Source: a virus
DNA: 46,004 nucleotides
IMG/VR virus record: IMGVR_UViG_3300025601_000035
Location: 1 to 46,004 of that record
Reading direction: 5' to 3' (one strand)
In this document: piece by piece, positions 8,108 to 16,172 of the stretch
How the letters are laid out: every line of letters begins with the position of its first letter
Numbering within the stretch: the stretch's first letter is position 1
Program-made: the position numbers and the translations under genes
Notes under the pieces: model-generated
The model's input: only the letters and a program-made list of their open reading frames with translations
Told to the model about the DNA's origin: nothing
The model's database searches: none

Positions 8108-9177
8108 CCATTTTTATTTCTATCGCGTCCTATAGAGATCCCCAAATTATAAAAACGATAAGAAGCATTTTGGATAATGCAGATAATCCCGAACAGATAC
8201 ATTTTGGAATTGTCTCTCAGGAGTCTAGGGGCAATCACCCAGACCTCTCTTGGATATCTAATAAGGCCAGGGTGGTTGAGATGCACTACAAGGAGGCTAG
8301 GGGAGCGGGGTACGCAAGAAAACTTTGCATGGAGTTGTATGATGGGCAAGACTATTTTCTGCAAATAGATTCTCACATGAGGTTCTCTAAATCTTGGGAC
8401 TCAAAATTAATTAAAATGTTAAAGAAGGCTCAAGAAATAGATGGTAGCAAGAAGATTATTTTAAGCCAGTTCCCCGCACCATACATGGTGTTGACCGATA
8501 ATTCCGATCACTATTTAAAAAACGATAAAAGTTTTTGGGATAGGCCGTCTTGGACTACAGTAGAAAGTACTTGGGGTGGATTTTGGTCGGGGGCAAGACA
8601 AGAAATTGAAGACCTGTCCCTGCCACATAAAACTCATACGCTGCTGGCAGGATATATTTTTTCCACGGGTAAACTTGTAGAGGAAGTCCCCTATGATGAG
8701 AGAATATCTTTTATGGGGGAGGAACTGTGCTTTGCTATTCGTGCATATACGAGGGGGTGGGAACTTTATGCCCCTAATGAAATGGTTTGCTGGCACTTCT
8801 ACAAAAGAGAAGAAGACCCCAAGATATGGAAAGATAATATAATGTCAAGGTCTTGGAGCGAAATAGAAATGTATTCTCAGAAGGTTCAAAAAAATGTTTT
8901 GTTGGGAATTGAGAAAGGGGTCTTTGGTGTAGGTGATGTAAAAAGATATCATGAATATCAAAAGATGATCGGCATAAACTTTGCAAAATTCTATAAGGAA
9001 GAGTTGCATGACAGGGTAAACCTTGGTACAGTAAGTAGAGAAATTATTTTTGATGATAATTTTAATTTACTGGAAATAACTAAAAGCGGATACTGTAATA
9101 ATAATTTACATGTTGATTGTGCAAAAAACGATATATGCATGTGTCATTGTCATGATGAGGTGTTAAGTGAGTCCTAA
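8104..9177 (+). CDS. GlcNAc-transferase-like glycosyltransferase with C-terminal Cys/His module
   Basis: Probable GT-A enzyme of the GlcNAc (GT60-like) type that transfers a sugar to hydroxyl groups. Evidence is the start FISIASYRDPQIIKTI, ARGAGYARKLC, the metal-binding YFLQIDSHMRF (D-x-H), TWGGFWSG and FMGEELCFAIRAYTRGW. Residues about 328-350 form an extra module, SGYC-x4-H-x2-C-x5-C-x-C-x-CH, which looks zinc-binding and also exists as the separate protein at 16002. The target (virion, DNA or host glycan) is unknown. Confidence 0.8.
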   Translation: MTIFISIASYRDPQIIKTIRSILDNADNPEQIHFGIVSQESRGNHPDLSWISNKARVVEMHYKEARGAGYARKLCMELYDGQDYFLQIDSHMRFSKSWDSKLIKMLKKAQEIDGSKKIILSQFPAPYMVLTDNSDHYLKNDKSFWDRPSWTTVESTWGGFWSGARQEIEDLSLPHKTHTLLAGYIFSTGKLVEEVPYDERISFMGEELCFAIRAYTRGWELYAPNEMVCWHFYKREEDPKIWKDNIMSRSWSEIEMYSQKVQKNVLLGIEKGVFGVGDVKRYHEYQKMIGINFAKFYKEELHDRVNLGTVSREIIFDDNFNLLEITKSGYCNNNLHVDCAKNDICMCHCHDEVLSES

Positions 9178-9385
9178 ATTAATATCAAAAATAGAAAGAA
9201 AAGGTTTGTTTTTTGAGGCATCCTTTGTCAAAAAAGAATGGTCGGAGGACATGTGCACCCATGAAATAGTGGGGTGCATAAAAAAAAGATTTTTCTTTAA
9301 AAGAAAAGCATATCTTTGGACACAAGAAGTAATATTAAAAGATATTATTAATAACAACTATGTGGAGGTAATTACGGATGGATGA
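9167..9385 (+). CDS. hypothetical basic protein
   Basis: A 72-residue protein from a GTG that overlaps the glycosyltransferase end by 11 bases; GAGGTG lies upstream. It has ERKGLFFEASFVKKEW and a beta-rich centre. Its own end overlaps the next small gene. Not recognised. Confidence 0.5.
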   Translation: MSPKLISKIERKGLFFEASFVKKEWSEDMCTHEIVGCIKKRFFFKRKAYLWTQEVILKDIINNNYVEVITDG

Positions 9386-9563
9386 AAAAGAAGTTCTTCT
9401 TGCAACGCTAAATAGTACTGTTTCTAGAGTATCAAAAATGGCTCAGTCATATGAACTTGAATTGGCCAATCTTACGGCAGAGGTTATTCGTCTTCAGATG
9501 ACGATCAAGAGTCTTTCTGAAGGTGCAGAATCAATTACAAGCAAGAAGCCTGAGGGGAAGTAG
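9378..9563 (+). CDS. small coiled-coil protein
   Basis: A 61-residue protein whose residues about 5-48 show heptad spacing (LATLNSTVSRVSKMAQSYEL, then LANLTAEVIRLQMTIKSL), predicting a coiled coil. It overlaps the preceding gene by 8 bases and stops 2 bases before the next. It may be a structural adaptor; no family is recognised. Confidence 0.55.
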   Translation: MDEKEVLLATLNSTVSRVSKMAQSYELELANLTAEVIRLQMTIKSLSEGAESITSKKPEGK

Positions 9564-9565
9564 TC

Positions 9566-10189
9566 ATGTCATTGTCTAAATCTGGTCAAAAATTAATAGA
9601 TCAAATATCTCACAGATGGCCTAATGCAACCTTTAATGTCGACCAGTCTGAAAAGTCAAGATCATTTACTGTAAATATTGAAAGCCCACGAGAATCCTGG
9701 TGGCTTACTGAGCAAATTGCTGCTTTCTGTAAAAGAAAGAGTCCAGGCTATGTCAGACTATCTTATTTAAAGCACAACAGTTTTGTTTTTGATGCGTCTA
9801 ATCAGGGTCACTTTTGGGAAAAAATAACTTCTTCAGAAGAGGGAATTGGAAACTACATTGAGGTCGGTATGTCAACTCATGGAGAGAAGGACGACATGCC
9901 CTTTGATATTCCCATTCTTTCAGGTAAGGCGCTAGAATGTGTGCCCCCTTTATTTGATAAACTTATGGTTTCTATTAATCTAAACCTAGCATCATCAGAT
10001 GTTTGTAATCTTGCTTGTCGAATGAAAGAACTTGGATTTATCGATGGCCCCGTACTCCCTGAGGGGAGGCAGAGGTATCCACACACCGCTATTAGGGGAA
10101 TGCAAGATTACATAGGATTGCCAAGGTCCGACTACGATACCGACCTACACTGGCTTATTTGGAATGAACTGCGAATCTCTTCTCTCTAA
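9566..10189 (+). CDS. protein with endolysin-type C-terminal wall-binding module
   Basis: A 207-residue protein. The N-terminal 140 residues are not recognised. The last 65, NLACRMKELGFIDG then PEGRQRYPHTAIRGMQDYIG, align with the endolysin C-terminus (VACRLYDLGIRG, PQGRQKYPKNAVADFQ). I infer a peptidoglycan or wall-polymer binding role. It sits just before a secreted lysozyme-like gene, supporting a cell wall function. Confidence 0.55.
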   Translation: MSLSKSGQKLIDQISHRWPNATFNVDQSEKSRSFTVNIESPRESWWLTEQIAAFCKRKSPGYVRLSYLKHNSFVFDASNQGHFWEKITSSEEGIGNYIEVGMSTHGEKDDMPFDIPILSGKALECVPPLFDKLMVSINLNLASSDVCNLACRMKELGFIDGPVLPEGRQRYPHTAIRGMQDYIGLPRSDYDTDLHWLIWNELRISSL

Positions 10190-10202
10190 GATTGGTTGAC
10201 TT

Positions 10203-10772
10203 ATGAATTTAATGAAAATGTTTTCTTTTACATGCTCTATGCTTTTTGTTATTCCCTGCATTTATGGTGAAGTTTCCGATAACTATTCACAAAAACCAGA
10301 AAAGTTATATTTTTATCAAGCCTCTTCTAATGAGCCTCGTAGTGTAAAGAATGAAAGACGGCCACGAGCGCAATCTTTTTCTTGTAAGGACAAGACGGCC
10401 CAAATTCTACATAAGGCTGGATTTAGGGGCCAGTCCCACAAAATGGCGTGGGCTATTACATATAGAGAGTCTAAGCATCAAAATCTAGATGAAAGCAGCA
10501 GGCACTTTACTGGTGCTTTGGGATTTTGGCAGGTACAAACAAGCGCTCACTCAAACAATGGCTGGTGGTCTAGGGAGGCAATGCTCAATCCACTAGAGCA
10601 GTCTAAAATTGTTTATAAGTATATGTCCAATAAAGGAACAAACTGGGTTCCATGGGGACTCAACCGTGATGGCTCTTTAAATACCACAAACTACGGCGGC
10701 TGGTCTTCGTGGCAACATGAGAACTGGATAATGAAGAACTTTAGGGTCGGACTTAGCAAGTATCCTTGTTGA
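10203..10772 (+). CDS. secreted lysozyme/transglycosylase-like protein
   Basis: A 189-residue protein with an N-terminal hydrophobic signal-like segment (MFSFTCSMLFVIPCIYG). The catalytic-like region is AWAITYRESKHQN with E89 as probable general acid, then GALGFWQVQTSAHSNNGWW, resembling the SLT/goose-lysozyme layout of a glutamate helix followed by a G-[AL]-x-G-x-[WF]-Q-[VI] motif. It likely cuts glycan strands, either at lysis or for DNA entry. The 3' end meets the minus-strand gene tail to tail with a 20-base overlap. Confidence 0.65.
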   Translation: MNLMKMFSFTCSMLFVIPCIYGEVSDNYSQKPEKLYFYQASSNEPRSVKNERRPRAQSFSCKDKTAQILHKAGFRGQSHKMAWAITYRESKHQNLDESSRHFTGALGFWQVQTSAHSNNGWWSREAMLNPLEQSKIVYKYMSNKGTNWVPWGLNRDGSLNTTNYGGWSSWQHENWIMKNFRVGLSKYPC

Positions 10773-11490
10773 TTTTTTCAAGATGAAACCCATCCCTAAC
10801 GATTGACAGATGGCCATGGGCCTTGAATAAAGTCATCTCTGGGTCAGGCTCTTCAATGTTTTTTATATAATCGTTATCTTCATCTACCCATATAGGAAAT
10901 ATCTTGTCATTAATTTCAAAATTATCTTCAATCTCGTCTCCACTTCTCAGGTGGATTTCTATGATCTTACCGCCTTTGATTTCGATGTTAAAGCAAGTTG
11001 TTTTTTCATCGTCAAGCCAATTAACAAAGTATGGAAGTTTTTCGGGAGGTATCCCATGAGACAAGGAGACCTTTTCCCAATAATTAAATTTAGTTAAATT
11101 TTCATCAGAGAACAGTACTCCACGCCACACAGAAACTAGGTGCCATTTACCGTGTACTGTTTTTCTATAATTTAAAGAAAACTGATCACCCTCTACCCAC
11201 TCACACCAAAAATTACCAGGGGGAATCAGATCATGATTTATAATTCTTTTAAACATGTAGGGGTGGTAGAAAAACTTTTTTGCCTCTATCCCCAGACCAT
11301 ATAAATTGTATGTCGGTCGTTGTATGTACCACCCTTCTTTTTCAGGAGGCACTGCGGCAGGTCCAGCGTGCAAGCCTTGTAGCAGGGCTAATTCAAGTTT
11401 ATTAAATGTCCACCTGTGCTCCGTGTTCTTATACATATTCCAGGACTGGCTATCGGAAACAGAAGATATAGGAAGAAATTCTTTTGACAT
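10753..11490 (-). CDS. hypothetical protein, lone minus-strand gene
   Basis: A 245-residue acidic protein rich in Trp and Tyr, with RPTYNLYGLGIEAKKFF and PPGNFWCEWVEGDQFSLNY; the second motif is reminiscent of ATP-grasp-like phage proteins but I cannot place it firmly. It is the only minus-strand gene in the first 21 kb. Its start is leaderless: on the minus strand TGA-TAGAAT ends 6 bases before the ATG (hexamer 11497-11502), so it has its own promoter. Confidence 0.6.
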   Translation of the reverse strand: MSKEFLPISSVSDSQSWNMYKNTEHRWTFNKLELALLQGLHAGPAAVPPEKEGWYIQRPTYNLYGLGIEAKKFFYHPYMFKRIINHDLIPPGNFWCEWVEGDQFSLNYRKTVHGKWHLVSVWRGVLFSDENLTKFNYWEKVSLSHGIPPEKLPYFVNWLDDEKTTCFNIEIKGGKIIEIHLRSGDEIEDNFEINDKIFPIWVDEDNDYIKNIEEPDPEMTLFKAHGHLSIVRDGFHLEKINKDTC

Positions 11491-11569
11491 AGAAGAATTC
11501 TATCATGTAGAATATAACTGAAATACGCTTTCTTATATAACAATTAATCAAAACTAACAAAGGAATAGA

Positions 11570-11965
11570 ATGAAGAAAACACTTGTTGCAGTCCTGGTGG
11601 CTGCCTCAGCATTTTTCGTAGCATCTTGCTCTACTGCTGACCCAAGTGATGGCAGGACCTCTACAAATGGTCAGCCATCATTTCCAGATCAGTCCGATTC
11701 ATCAGAAATATCTTCACAGCAAATGTATTTGAATTTTGTTCGTGAGCAGGGCGGGATATACGCTGCCACGGCAAGCGATCTATCAATTATTAATCTAGGA
11801 AATATTATTTGTGAAGGATATCGAAAAGGATTGTCACAGGATGACATTACTGGGGTGCTGGCGGTGTCTTTAATTGAGAACAATATGAATAACGAACAGG
11901 GTTACGTTCTTGCCGCAGCACTAATTGTTGGAGCAGAAAGATACCTATGTTACACATATGCTTAA
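11570..11965 (+). CDS. DUF732-like lipoprotein
   Basis: A 131-residue secreted lipoprotein. Signal: MKKTLVAVLVAASAFF, lipobox VASC with the lipidated Cys at residue 20, followed by a Ser/Thr/Pro linker. The mature domain has two cysteines, ICEGYRKGLSQDDI and RYLCYTYA, spaced as in actinobacterial DUF732 proteins. Shine-Dalgarno AAAGGAA is present. A phage lipoprotein displayed on the host membrane suggests superinfection exclusion or envelope modification; that role is inferred. Confidence 0.7.
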   Translation: MKKTLVAVLVAASAFFVASCSTADPSDGRTSTNGQPSFPDQSDSSEISSQQMYLNFVREQGGIYAATASDLSIINLGNIICEGYRKGLSQDDITGVLAVSLIENNMNNEQGYVLAAALIVGAERYLCYTYA

Positions 11966-11984
11966 GCAAGGCAATGTTTTAGTA

Positions 11985-11998
11985 CCCTTTGGTACAAT
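11985..11998 (+). promoter_or_regulatory. leaderless promoter, CCCTTTGGTACAAT type
   Basis: The -10 box TACAAT (11993-11998) ends exactly 6 bases before the ATG at 12005, so transcription would start at the start codon. The preceding CCCTTTGG is repeated before another -10 box at 20817. Confidence 0.55.
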
Positions 11999-12004
11999 TG
12001 GTTT

Positions 12005-12358
12005 ATGACTTTATACGATATGCTCACGCTAGAAGAGAAGGCATTCCACCGATCTCTTGTCTCTATATCTAGACAGTACGGCCCTTTTGATCAGGGCACA
12101 TCCAGCATTTGGGTGGGTTACGAAAACCCCGAAGAAAACGAAGACAAAGTGATTGGAGTCAAGTGCTCTAATTGCAGCCTGTATATGGGTGGCGGCAAGT
12201 GCATGATCCTTTCTTATTTAGTCGAAGACGAAGGAAAGTGCAGGCTCGCCGCAATACCTGATGGACTCGTTAACGCAAAATATAAAGAAGATGAGAGTAT
12301 GGGCAAGTCATATTCATGGAACGGAAATTTTTCCCCAATAAGCAAGGGATCGGAATAG
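12005..12358 (+). CDS. cysteine-rich phage protein
   Basis: A 117-residue protein with VKCSNCSLYMGGGKCMIL followed by GKCRLAAIPDG: four cysteines as C-x2-C-x8-C-x12-C, likely binding zinc or an iron-sulfur cluster. The pattern is familiar from phage virion-associated small proteins, but the function is unknown to me. Transcription is predicted to be leaderless from TACAAT upstream. Confidence 0.6.
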   Translation: MTLYDMLTLEEKAFHRSLVSISRQYGPFDQGTSSIWVGYENPEENEDKVIGVKCSNCSLYMGGGKCMILSYLVEDEGKCRLAAIPDGLVNAKYKEDESMGKSYSWNGNFSPISKGSE

Positions 12359-12361
12359 ATT

Positions 12362-13303
12362 TTGTCAAAAATTACCTTCTTGGGGAATTTTAGAGTTAAC
12401 TTTACTAGTGAGACACACCATGTCGCTAGCCTAAGATCCCTAGGACATGAAGTAGTAAAGTTGCAGGAGTCAGAGGCAACAAGCGAGAATATATTAAGCA
12501 AGGCAAAAGACTCAGATCTTTTTGTTTGGGTTCATACTCACGGGTGGAACACGCCTGGAAGGATGCCTATGAGCGAGGTTCTTGATAAACTGCACGCCCT
12601 TGACGTACCGACAATAACCTATCACCTAGACCTATGGATGGGACTTGAAAGACAAAAAGATTTACAGCAAAACCCAATTTATCAAAACATTGGACATTTT
12701 TATACAGTAGACAAGAAAATGTCTGAGTGGCTTAACAAAAACACAAGCGTTAAAGGGCACTACCTTCCCGCAGGAGTGTTCGGCGCTGAATGCTATTATA
12801 GGCCAGCAAGACTTAAGCACGATCTAGTCTTTGTAGGTAGCAAAAAGTATCACAAGGAATGGACTTACAGACCTAAGTTAATTAACTGGCTTGGTGAAAA
12901 TTATGGTAACGACTTTAAGCATTTTGGGGGAGACGGAATAAAGCCTGTCAGGGGGAAGGAATTAAATAACCTATATGCATCCAGCAAGGTTGTTGTCGGC
13001 GATAGCCTATGTCCAAACTTCTCCTACCCTCATTATTGGTCTGACAGAGTGTACGAGACAATGGGGCGTGGAGGCTTTATCATTCACCCCTACGTTAAGG
13101 GAATGGAGGATGAGTTCGTTGACGGAGAGCATCTCGTCTTTTATCAGTATAAGGACTTTAAAGATCTGAAAGAAAAAATAGACTTTTACCTTAACAATGA
13201 CAAAGAGAGAGAAAAGATCAGGGTTGCTGGACATGAATTAGTTAAGGATAACTATTCGTATAAGAATAGATGGCAGACAATAATGAAGGATTTTAACCTA
13301 TGA
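12362..13303 (+). CDS. glycosyltransferase, GT-B/CgeB-like
   Basis: A 313-residue enzyme that starts with a Rossmann-like strand (ITFLGNFRVNFTSETHHVASL) and carries the C-terminal donor-site region YWSDRVYETMGRGGFIIHPY followed by the LKEKIDFYLNNDKERE helix typical of Glyco_trans_1_2/CgeB proteins. The start is TTG after GGAATAGAT. Its stop overlaps the FkbM gene (ATGA), and a third transferase follows, so the three likely build or modify one glycan. Confidence 0.75.
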   Translation: MSKITFLGNFRVNFTSETHHVASLRSLGHEVVKLQESEATSENILSKAKDSDLFVWVHTHGWNTPGRMPMSEVLDKLHALDVPTITYHLDLWMGLERQKDLQQNPIYQNIGHFYTVDKKMSEWLNKNTSVKGHYLPAGVFGAECYYRPARLKHDLVFVGSKKYHKEWTYRPKLINWLGENYGNDFKHFGGDGIKPVRGKELNNLYASSKVVVGDSLCPNFSYPHYWSDRVYETMGRGGFIIHPYVKGMEDEFVDGEHLVFYQYKDFKDLKEKIDFYLNNDKEREKIRVAGHELVKDNYSYKNRWQTIMKDFNL

Positions 13304-13950
13304 TGTATCAGGTGCCGAACTCAAAAATTTATTTTGATTTAAGAAATGGTTACGCAACAGATAGAATAGTCGTAAGAGAGATATGGGAAGAAGACGTTTA
13401 CGAAGTCTCCCCTGGAAGAATAACGGATAATGGAACGGTCATTGATTTGGGGGCAAATATAGGAGCATTCTCTATATATGCCGCCTATCATGGGGGTAAC
13501 GTATATGCTGTTGAACCAGAGCCTAACAACCTTAAGGCGCTGAGAACAAACATTTCTCTAAATAACATGGACGACCAGATAACCGTAGTACCCTTTGGGA
13601 TAACTGATAAAAGGGGCGTCGCACAGATAAGCAATGACGGCGGTGATTCCACTATTAAAGACGGTGTTGGTGTGTCAGAAATAGAAACAATGTCCCTAAA
13701 TGCTCTTTTCATAGAAAACGACATTGAGGAAGTAGATGTATTGAAGATAGACACAGAAGGATCTGAACTTGAAACAATACTTGGGGCTAGCAGAGAAACT
13801 CTAAACAAATGTCGGTACATAGCCCTAGAATTTGACATTAGGTCAGGTGCTCAGATGGGCGACATGGTAAGAAAGTTATCAGAAACGCATCATGTAAGAA
13901 CAATGGGAAGTTGGGTACGTGGCGGTATGATTTGGGCATGGTTATATTAA
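13300..13950 (+). CDS. FkbM-family SAM methyltransferase
   Basis: A 216-residue methyltransferase with SAM motif I VIDLGANIGAFSIYAA, motif II YAVEPEPNNLKAL and the FkbM signature VDVLKIDTEGSELETILG. FkbM enzymes O-methylate sugars and related hydroxyls, so it probably caps a glycan made by the neighbouring transferases. It is coupled to both: an ATGA overlap upstream and one base of spacing downstream. Confidence 0.85.
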   Translation: MMYQVPNSKIYFDLRNGYATDRIVVREIWEEDVYEVSPGRITDNGTVIDLGANIGAFSIYAAYHGGNVYAVEPEPNNLKALRTNISLNNMDDQITVVPFGITDKRGVAQISNDGGDSTIKDGVGVSEIETMSLNALFIENDIEEVDVLKIDTEGSELETILGASRETLNKCRYIALEFDIRSGAQMGDMVRKLSETHHVRTMGSWVRGGMIWAWLY

Positions 13951-13951
13951 A

Positions 13952-14986
13952 ATGAAACTTGGACTTATTGCTCGTTGTGATGATACTGGTTTAGGAAACC
14001 AAACAAAAGAAATTGCTAAGATGCTTAATCCAGACCACATTCTTTTAATTGACTCTACCCCCTTTCATCACAACAATGTTCAGCATACAGATTGGTATGA
14101 TCAATGGGATACGCAATTGGTTCATGGTCTGCCCGACAATAAAGTGTGCCTTGATTTTATTAAAAAGGTTGATGTTGTCTTTTCCTGTGAAACATTTTAC
14201 AACAATAGGTTTGTTAGTATTGCCAGAGCAAAGAATAAAAAAACTATCCTTCAATATAACTATGAGTTCCTTGATTATTTGCAAAATGTGTCATTAGAAT
14301 TGCCAGATCTGCTGCTGTCACCAAGCCCATGGAAACTTAATGACGTTGTGGGAATATCTCAAGGAAAATGTAGGGTTGATTTTTTGCCACCTCCCTCAGA
14401 CCATGCAATATTTAAAAGAAATGCTGAAGAAAACACTAAAGAAAGCAAAAAAATTCTTCATGTTGCTGGTAAACCTGCTGCTAATGATAGAAATGGGACA
14501 GAATCTGTCTTAAAAATGCTTGAATACTCTAAGGAAAGTTATGAAATTGTTATAAAGTCTCAATATGACCTTAATTTTCAGTCCAATGACCCACGAGTGA
14601 GTTTTATTGTTGACAACACAAAAAAAAGAGAAGATCTGTACTATGGTTTTGATGCAATGATCTTGCCTAGAAGGTATGCAGGTCTTTGTTTGCCAATGAA
14701 CGAGGCGCTTTTAAGTGGCCTACCCGTTTTTATGACAGACATTTCTCCCAATGACTACTTTCTGCCTCCCGAATGGCTTGCTTCTTCACAAAAAATCGGG
14801 GAGTTAATGACAAGAACTATGCTTGACATCTATGAAGCAGATCCCGTAGAATTAGCAAGCAAGGTAGACAGGTATATGGCCAACACAAAGGAAGATGAAA
14901 AAGAAAAGGCTTTTAATATTGGGTATGAAAACTTTTCTGCTGAAGACTTGACTGAAGACTATGAACAATTGATTAATAGTTTTTAA
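13952..14986 (+). CDS. glycosyltransferase, GT4-like
   Basis: A 344-residue GT-B fold enzyme. The N-terminal LGLIARCDDTGLGNQTKEIA and the donor-site segment RRYAGLCLPMNEALLSGLPV (an E-x7-E-like region followed by PV) fit family 4 transferases. It closes the glycosyltransferase-FkbM-glycosyltransferase block, and a tRNA gene begins on the next base after its stop. Confidence 0.75.
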   Translation: MKLGLIARCDDTGLGNQTKEIAKMLNPDHILLIDSTPFHHNNVQHTDWYDQWDTQLVHGLPDNKVCLDFIKKVDVVFSCETFYNNRFVSIARAKNKKTILQYNYEFLDYLQNVSLELPDLLLSPSPWKLNDVVGISQGKCRVDFLPPPSDHAIFKRNAEENTKESKKILHVAGKPAANDRNGTESVLKMLEYSKESYEIVIKSQYDLNFQSNDPRVSFIVDNTKKREDLYYGFDAMILPRRYAGLCLPMNEALLSGLPVFMTDISPNDYFLPPEWLASSQKIGELMTRTMLDIYEADPVELASKVDRYMANTKEDEKEKAFNIGYENFSAEDLTEDYEQLINSF

Positions 14987-15060
14987 TGGCGTGTAGCACA
15001 ATTGGCAGTTGCAGTCGGCTGTTAACCGACAGGTTGAAGGTTCGAGTCCTTCCACGCCAG
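14987..15060 (+). tRNA. tRNA-Asn (GTT)
   Basis: A full cloverleaf can be drawn: acceptor TGGCGTG/CACGCCA, anticodon stem GTCGG/CCGAC with loop CTGTTAA (anticodon GTT), variable AGGTT, T arm GAAGG-TTCGAGT-CCTTC, discriminator G. CCA is not encoded. It starts directly after the stop of the glycosyltransferase. Confidence 0.95.
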
Positions 15061-15086
15061 CAAAATATATATTAACTTACAAAAGA

Positions 15087-15419
15087 ATGGTAAAAAACAT
15101 GTATACATATAAAGCAAAAGTAACAAAAATTGTTGATGGAGATACCATTGATGTAGATATAGACTTAGGTTTTTATATAAGAGTAACAAAAAGAATTAGG
15201 TTTTCCTTTATCAATGCCCCGGAAAGATATACGGATGCTGGGAAGCAGGCAACAAGTTTTTTAAACTCAACTATTCCAGTGGGATCTTTTGTTATTATAA
15301 AAACAGAGATTGACAAAGCAGATAAATACGGCAGAGTTCTTGCAGAAATATTTACCGATGAGAACAGTATTAGTGTGAACAAGACCATGATAGAAAAAGG
15401 ATATGCAGAATATTACTGA
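15087..15419 (+). CDS. thermonuclease-like (SNase family) protein
   Basis: A 110-residue small nuclease of the staphylococcal nuclease fold: AKVTKIVDGDTIDVDID, then INAPERYTD (R in the APE.. turn), and DKYGRVLAEIF followed by a VNKTMIEKGYAEYY helix. The key D, R and E positions are kept. It probably degrades host nucleic acid or serves DNA processing. ATGs at 15087 and 15099 are both possible. Confidence 0.8.
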   Translation: MVKNMYTYKAKVTKIVDGDTIDVDIDLGFYIRVTKRIRFSFINAPERYTDAGKQATSFLNSTIPVGSFVIIKTEIDKADKYGRVLAEIFTDENSISVNKTMIEKGYAEYY

Positions 15420-15936
15420 TAGTAGGAACATCACAGACTTCTACAAGTATTGGGAGCATGATGCTATTGTTGCTGACCTTAATACCAAAAGGAACGAATT
15501 TGTTGTTGCTGTTGAAAGAGTAAACGGAGACTTTAACTTTAGCGTATGTATTAGAAATGCTAATGCCTTCCTTGCTCGTAAGATATACCGCACAGGGAAA
15601 CGACAATATGATAAGAGGGGTGCTGTGGGGACCCATCATTATGAACATGTCGGTTATGAAGAGAGTGTGGTTAATCTAATTAACAGATATCGGAAAGAAG
15701 GATACAGAATTGTTGCTGTTGACAATGTTGGCGCGGCGCAAGACATCAGGTCCTACCGATGGGAGCCTAAGTCTTTTATGATTTTTGGGGAAGAAGGCAG
15801 AGGTCTGTCTGAAGAGGCCGTTGAGTTGTCCGATGATTTAGTTTATATTCCTCAGTTTGGTTCAGTTAGATCGCTAAACCTAGGAACAGCCAGCGGGTTA
15901 GCCATGTACGACTATGCCTGTAAGGTATTGACATAG
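15403..15936 (+). CDS. SpoU/TrmH-type RNA 2'-O-methyltransferase
   Basis: A 177-residue SPOUT-fold methyltransferase with all three family motifs: motif 1 FSVCIRNANAFLARKIY, motif 2 FMIFGEEGRGLSEEAVE and motif 3 VYIPQFGSVRSLNLGTASGLAMYDY. Such enzymes methylate ribose in tRNA or rRNA. It lies 343 bases after the tRNA-Asn gene in the same direction, so phage or host tRNA is a plausible substrate. It overlaps the nuclease gene by 17 bases. RNA methyltransferases of this type are uncommon in phages. Confidence 0.85.
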   Translation: MQNITDSRNITDFYKYWEHDAIVADLNTKRNEFVVAVERVNGDFNFSVCIRNANAFLARKIYRTGKRQYDKRGAVGTHHYEHVGYEESVVNLINRYRKEGYRIVAVDNVGAAQDIRSYRWEPKSFMIFGEEGRGLSEEAVELSDDLVYIPQFGSVRSLNLGTASGLAMYDYACKVLT

Positions 15937-15957
15937 CACATCAGACCTATGTATAAT
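15928..15957 (+). promoter_or_regulatory. sigma70-type promoter
   Basis: TTGACA (15928-15933), 18-base spacer, TATAAT (15952-15957). It overlaps the end of the methyltransferase gene and would start a transcript near 15964 for the small-gene array. Confidence 0.75.
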
Positions 15958-16001
15958 TTATTGTACGGAGGCCAATCGCTCAACAACCTGGAAGGCTACG
16001 G

Positions 16002-16172
16002 ATGAAAAGAAGGAAAAAAAATGAATCCTTTGAACCACCCAGTACCCCAGATAAGGAGTTGCTGCATAAGAGTGGCTGGTGCATGACGGATCATCACAAT
16101 TCATGCCCAGGCAGTTTCTATTTTGGAACATGCAGTTGCTCATGTCATAAAAATAAACAAGGAGAGAAATGA
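16002..16172 (+). CDS. stand-alone Cys/His metal-binding protein
   Basis: A 56-residue protein, KSGWC-x4-H-x2-C-x8-C-x-C-x-CH in its second half, with a basic N-terminus (MKRRKKNES). The same spaced pattern forms the C-terminus of the glycosyltransferase at 8104, starting with the same SG-aromatic-C. Zinc binding is likely. The start follows GGAAGGCTACGG, and the stop overlaps the next ATG (ATGA). Confidence 0.6.
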   Translation: MKRRKKNESFEPPSTPDKELLHKSGWCMTDHHNSCPGSFYFGTCSCSCHKNKQGEK

